A stretch of DNA of 7,570 nucleotides from QQUD01 sp039029915 (GTDB lineage: Bacteria; Chloroflexota; Anaerolineae; Promineifilales; Promineifilaceae). Positions 6,030 through 7,570 of the stretch are shown here, in pieces; the first letter of the stretch is position 1, and every line of letters begins with the position of its first letter. A model generated the notes under the pieces. It ran no database searches and was not told the DNA's origin. It worked only from the letters and a program-made list of their open reading frames with translations. Where the stretch lies: contig JBCCFD010000403.1 of NCBI GenBank assembly GCA_039029915.1, forward strand, positions 1-7,570. Direction: 5' to 3'. The position numbers and the translations under genes were made by a program.

Positions 6030-6972
6030 AATTGGAATCAAGCAAAATTGCCTCAAAATCATCTAAAATTTGGTTAGCCGCAATAATGCCTATGCCCAGC
6101 ATCCAGTAAGAGTCATCTACTTCGTAAATTTCTCCCGATTGCGCCACATCAAGCTGTTGCCACAGCGGCGAGCCTAAGAAGGTTGGTTTATCCGTGTCCT
6201 CTTCAAGACCATAGGTTGTCATAAACATGAGATCGCCATCCATTTGAGGAATGGATTCTAAATCCTGCAAGTAGAGCGCAAAATCATCTGAGTCTTGGTT
6301 TTCTGGGCGGGGTAATCCAATATCTTCCAATACCGTACCGCTAAATGAGCCTTTTAAATAAACGCGCACCTGCCCTGGAAGGAAGCGCACGATTGAAACT
6401 TCCGGCAGGGTGTCCCCAAATCCATCTCGTATGCTTGCTGTTCGGGCGTCATACGCTTCAAACAGGGTCTCGGCTTCAGCCGTTTTATTTAAGGCATCGG
6501 CATAAAGGAGAAGGTTCTCCTTCCAAACGACCCCTACTGTTTCGGCAAAAACGGTCGGGGCAATTTGGTTGAGCTGTCGATAAATGCTCCGGTGACGTTC
6601 ACTGTTACTCAAAATTAAATCAGGTTCTAAGGCCACGATAGCTTCAAGATTTGGCTCTGAAATGGTACCAACTACTTCGATGCCGTCGGTCTGACCCTCA
6701 AGATAATCCGGTAAGCCTCCGTCAGCAAAGATAGCCACAGCACCAACCGGCTTTACACCGAGGGCAAGCGCGCTATCGAGTTCGCCCGTATCAAGCACCA
6801 CAACGCGCTGGGGATCTACGGGCACTTCTGTAATGCCCATCGCGTGTTCAATAGTGCGCGATTCGCCTTCAACAGTTGCCGGCGGACTATTGGCAAAGCC
6901 AGCGCCGCAAGCTGTCAACAGCAATAGGAAAACAACGGCAGATACAGTAAATCGCTGTTTTGAATTATGCAT
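6028..6972 (-). CDS. Siderophore-type ABC substrate-binding lipoprotein
   Basis: 314 residues and the most canonical SBP here. It has a lipoprotein signal peptide with a basic start, a hydrophobic core at about 9-19 and the lipobox L19-T-A-C22. A short Ser/Pro-rich linker leads to the classic family start: I-E-H-A-M-G at 41-46, then P-Q-R-V-V-V-L at 54-60. The N-lobe contains A-L-G-V-K-P-V-G, P-N-L-E110 and E-P-D-L-I-L-S-N. The interlobe helix is E-T-L-F-E-A-Y-D-A-R (168-177), and the C-lobe has G-S-F-S-G-T-V-L-E216-D-I-G-L-P-R-P. The end is S-P-L-W-Q-Q-L, Y-W290 and I-L-D-D-F. E110 and E216 correspond to the two Glu residues (BtuF E72 and E202, precursor numbering) that dock to the permease, so this copy looks able to work with a transporter. 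It lacks the Cys pair of its neighbours. AAGGA at 6979-6983 lies 6 nt before the ATG and the upstream gene ends 17 nt away. Its likely role is binding a ferric-siderophore or similar chelate. Confidence 0.93.
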   Translation of the reverse strand: MHNSKQRFTVSAVVFLLLLTACGAGFANSPPATVEGESRTIEHAMGITEVPVDPQRVVVLDTGELDSALALGVKPVGAVAIFADGGLPDYLEGQTDGIEVVGTISEPNLEAIVALEPDLILSNSERHRSIYRQLNQIAPTVFAETVGVVWKENLLLYADALNKTAEAETLFEAYDARTASIRDGFGDTLPEVSIVRFLPGQVRVYLKGSFSGTVLEDIGLPRPENQDSDDFALYLQDLESIPQMDGDLMFMTTYGLEEDTDKPTFLGSPLWQQLDVAQSGEIYEVDDSYWMLGIGIIAANQILDDFEAILLDSN

Positions 6973-6989
6973 TTTTTATCCTTACACTT

Positions 6990-7570
6990 TCATTCATTGG
7001 TGAGGCTCACCTGGATATCTTCCACGATGGCGTTTGCAGCGAGAAGACCACCCCCAATCCAGTAACCGGGCATTGAATAAACGGCGTCATTTTGTACGGC
7101 GCCCAGGCTTTGCCACAGCGGTTCTTCTTTCAACTCAATCAGGGCTTCTTCAGACTGCTGTTCTGCACGTTCACTGCTGCCAAAAGTCCACAGAAAAATG
7201 ATGTCCGCATTGGCCTCATCAATTTCTTCAAGGCTAAGCTCAAGCGCAAACTCATCAGACTGCTGACCTTCAGGTCGGCGGAGCCCCACGTCAGAAACAA
7301 CCGTACCCGAAAAAGAGCCGGGTAAGTAAACCCGAATACCTGTTGGCCTGACGCGTAAAATGGAAACGGTGGGATCGATATCGCTTTCAGTAAGACGCAT
7401 TTGGAGAGCATCTGTGGCAACCTCGTATTCTAGTAAAAGTTGCTCTAAGGCCTCAGTAGAAACACCGCTTAATGATACGATCCGCTGTGGTAATTCAGGG
7501 ACACAAACCGCATTGCCAAACAGCTTCTCATGGTCAAAAACGCGCTCATCAGCGGGGCATTCCGTCACGG
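6990..7570 (-). CDS. Substrate-binding protein with N-lobe deleted in frame, 5' end outside window
   Basis: Open to the right edge of the window, with 193 codons seen including the stop. A GTG at 7568-7566 could be read as a start, but it encodes the V of V-T-E-C, which sits at residues 40-43 of the anchored paralogs, so the true start and probably a membrane helix lie beyond 7570. It begins V-T-E-C, F-D-H-E, a second Cys 18 residues after the first, and P-Q-R-I-V-S-L-S-G-V-S-T-E-A. It then passes directly to E-Q-L-L-L-E-Y-E, the interlobe helix. The lipoprotein next door has about 99 more residues between the matching points, so most of the N-lobe, including the N-L-E docking site, is gone. 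The C-lobe is intact: G-S-F-S-G-T-V-V-S-D-V-G-L, A-D-I-I-F-L-W, E-P-L-W-Q-S-L, G-Y-W and I-V-E-D-I. There are no internal stops or frameshifts. It may be a recent deletion derivative without transport function, or a one-lobe protein with another use. Confidence 0.85.
   Translation of the reverse strand, partial: VTECPADERVFDHEKLFGNAVCVPELPQRIVSLSGVSTEALEQLLLEYEVATDALQMRLTESDIDPTVSILRVRPTGIRVYLPGSFSGTVVSDVGLRRPEGQQSDEFALELSLEEIDEANADIIFLWTFGSSERAEQQSEEALIELKEEPLWQSLGAVQNDAVYSMPGYWIGGGLLAANAIVEDIQVSLTNE

Noticed and set aside
7566..7568. GTG as the true start of the right-edge gene
   Set aside because: It encodes the Val of the V-T-E-C motif that follows the membrane helix in all the anchored paralogs, so the gene almost certainly starts beyond the window.

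Overview
The window is filled end to end by one tandem, same-direction array of genes for ABC-transporter substrate-binding proteins (SBPs) of the iron-siderophore/cobalamin type (Peripla_BP_2, FepB/FhuD/BtuF fold). All are on the minus strand, so transcription runs from position 7570 towards 1. I count eight genes: five full-length anchored paralogs, one full-length lipoprotein, one 5'-truncated gene at the right edge and one 3'-truncated gene at the left edge. A decayed ninth copy lies between two of them. No permease, ATPase, regulator, RNA gene, mobile element or CRISPR array is visible. Everything on the plus strand looks like a shadow of the minus-strand genes.

Layout in transcription order: (a) 7570-6990, an SBP that continues past the window and has lost about 100 residues of its N-lobe in frame; (b) 6972-6028, a complete SBP lipoprotein with a lipobox; (c) 6029-5880, a C-terminal SBP remnant with an in-frame TAG where its relatives have a conserved Trp; (d) 5870-4821, 4812-3742, 3714-2641, 2599-1520, 1510-440 and 435 to beyond position 1, six paralogs of one subfamily. 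Each of the six has an uncleaved-looking N-terminal membrane helix, a W-x-R-x-(E/D)-P-x-x-V-T-E-C motif and a second Cys fifteen residues later. The five complete ones end in A-G-V-D-P-E-x-V-(A/S)-P-N-P-L. The start-to-start period is about 1.06-1.12 kb.

Gaps between intact genes are 4-41 nt, and several ribosome-binding sites overlap the previous stop codon, so a single translationally coupled operon is likely. Its promoter must lie beyond position 7570, and no terminator is visible. The array probably grew by repeated tandem duplication of an SBP gene followed by divergence. The paralogs could capture different ferric-siderophores or related metal chelates and deliver them to one or a few transporters encoded elsewhere. 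That role is inferred from the family.

Organism: a bacterium of medium GC with an exported-lipoprotein pathway. The style of these SBPs (C-x-x-G-F-R-L-F-E-H start, A-G-V-D-P-E-x-V-A-P-N-P tail) reminds me of Chloroflexota of the Anaerolineae/Caldilineae/Ardenticatenia group. This is a weak impression from memory, with no marker gene in the window to confirm it.
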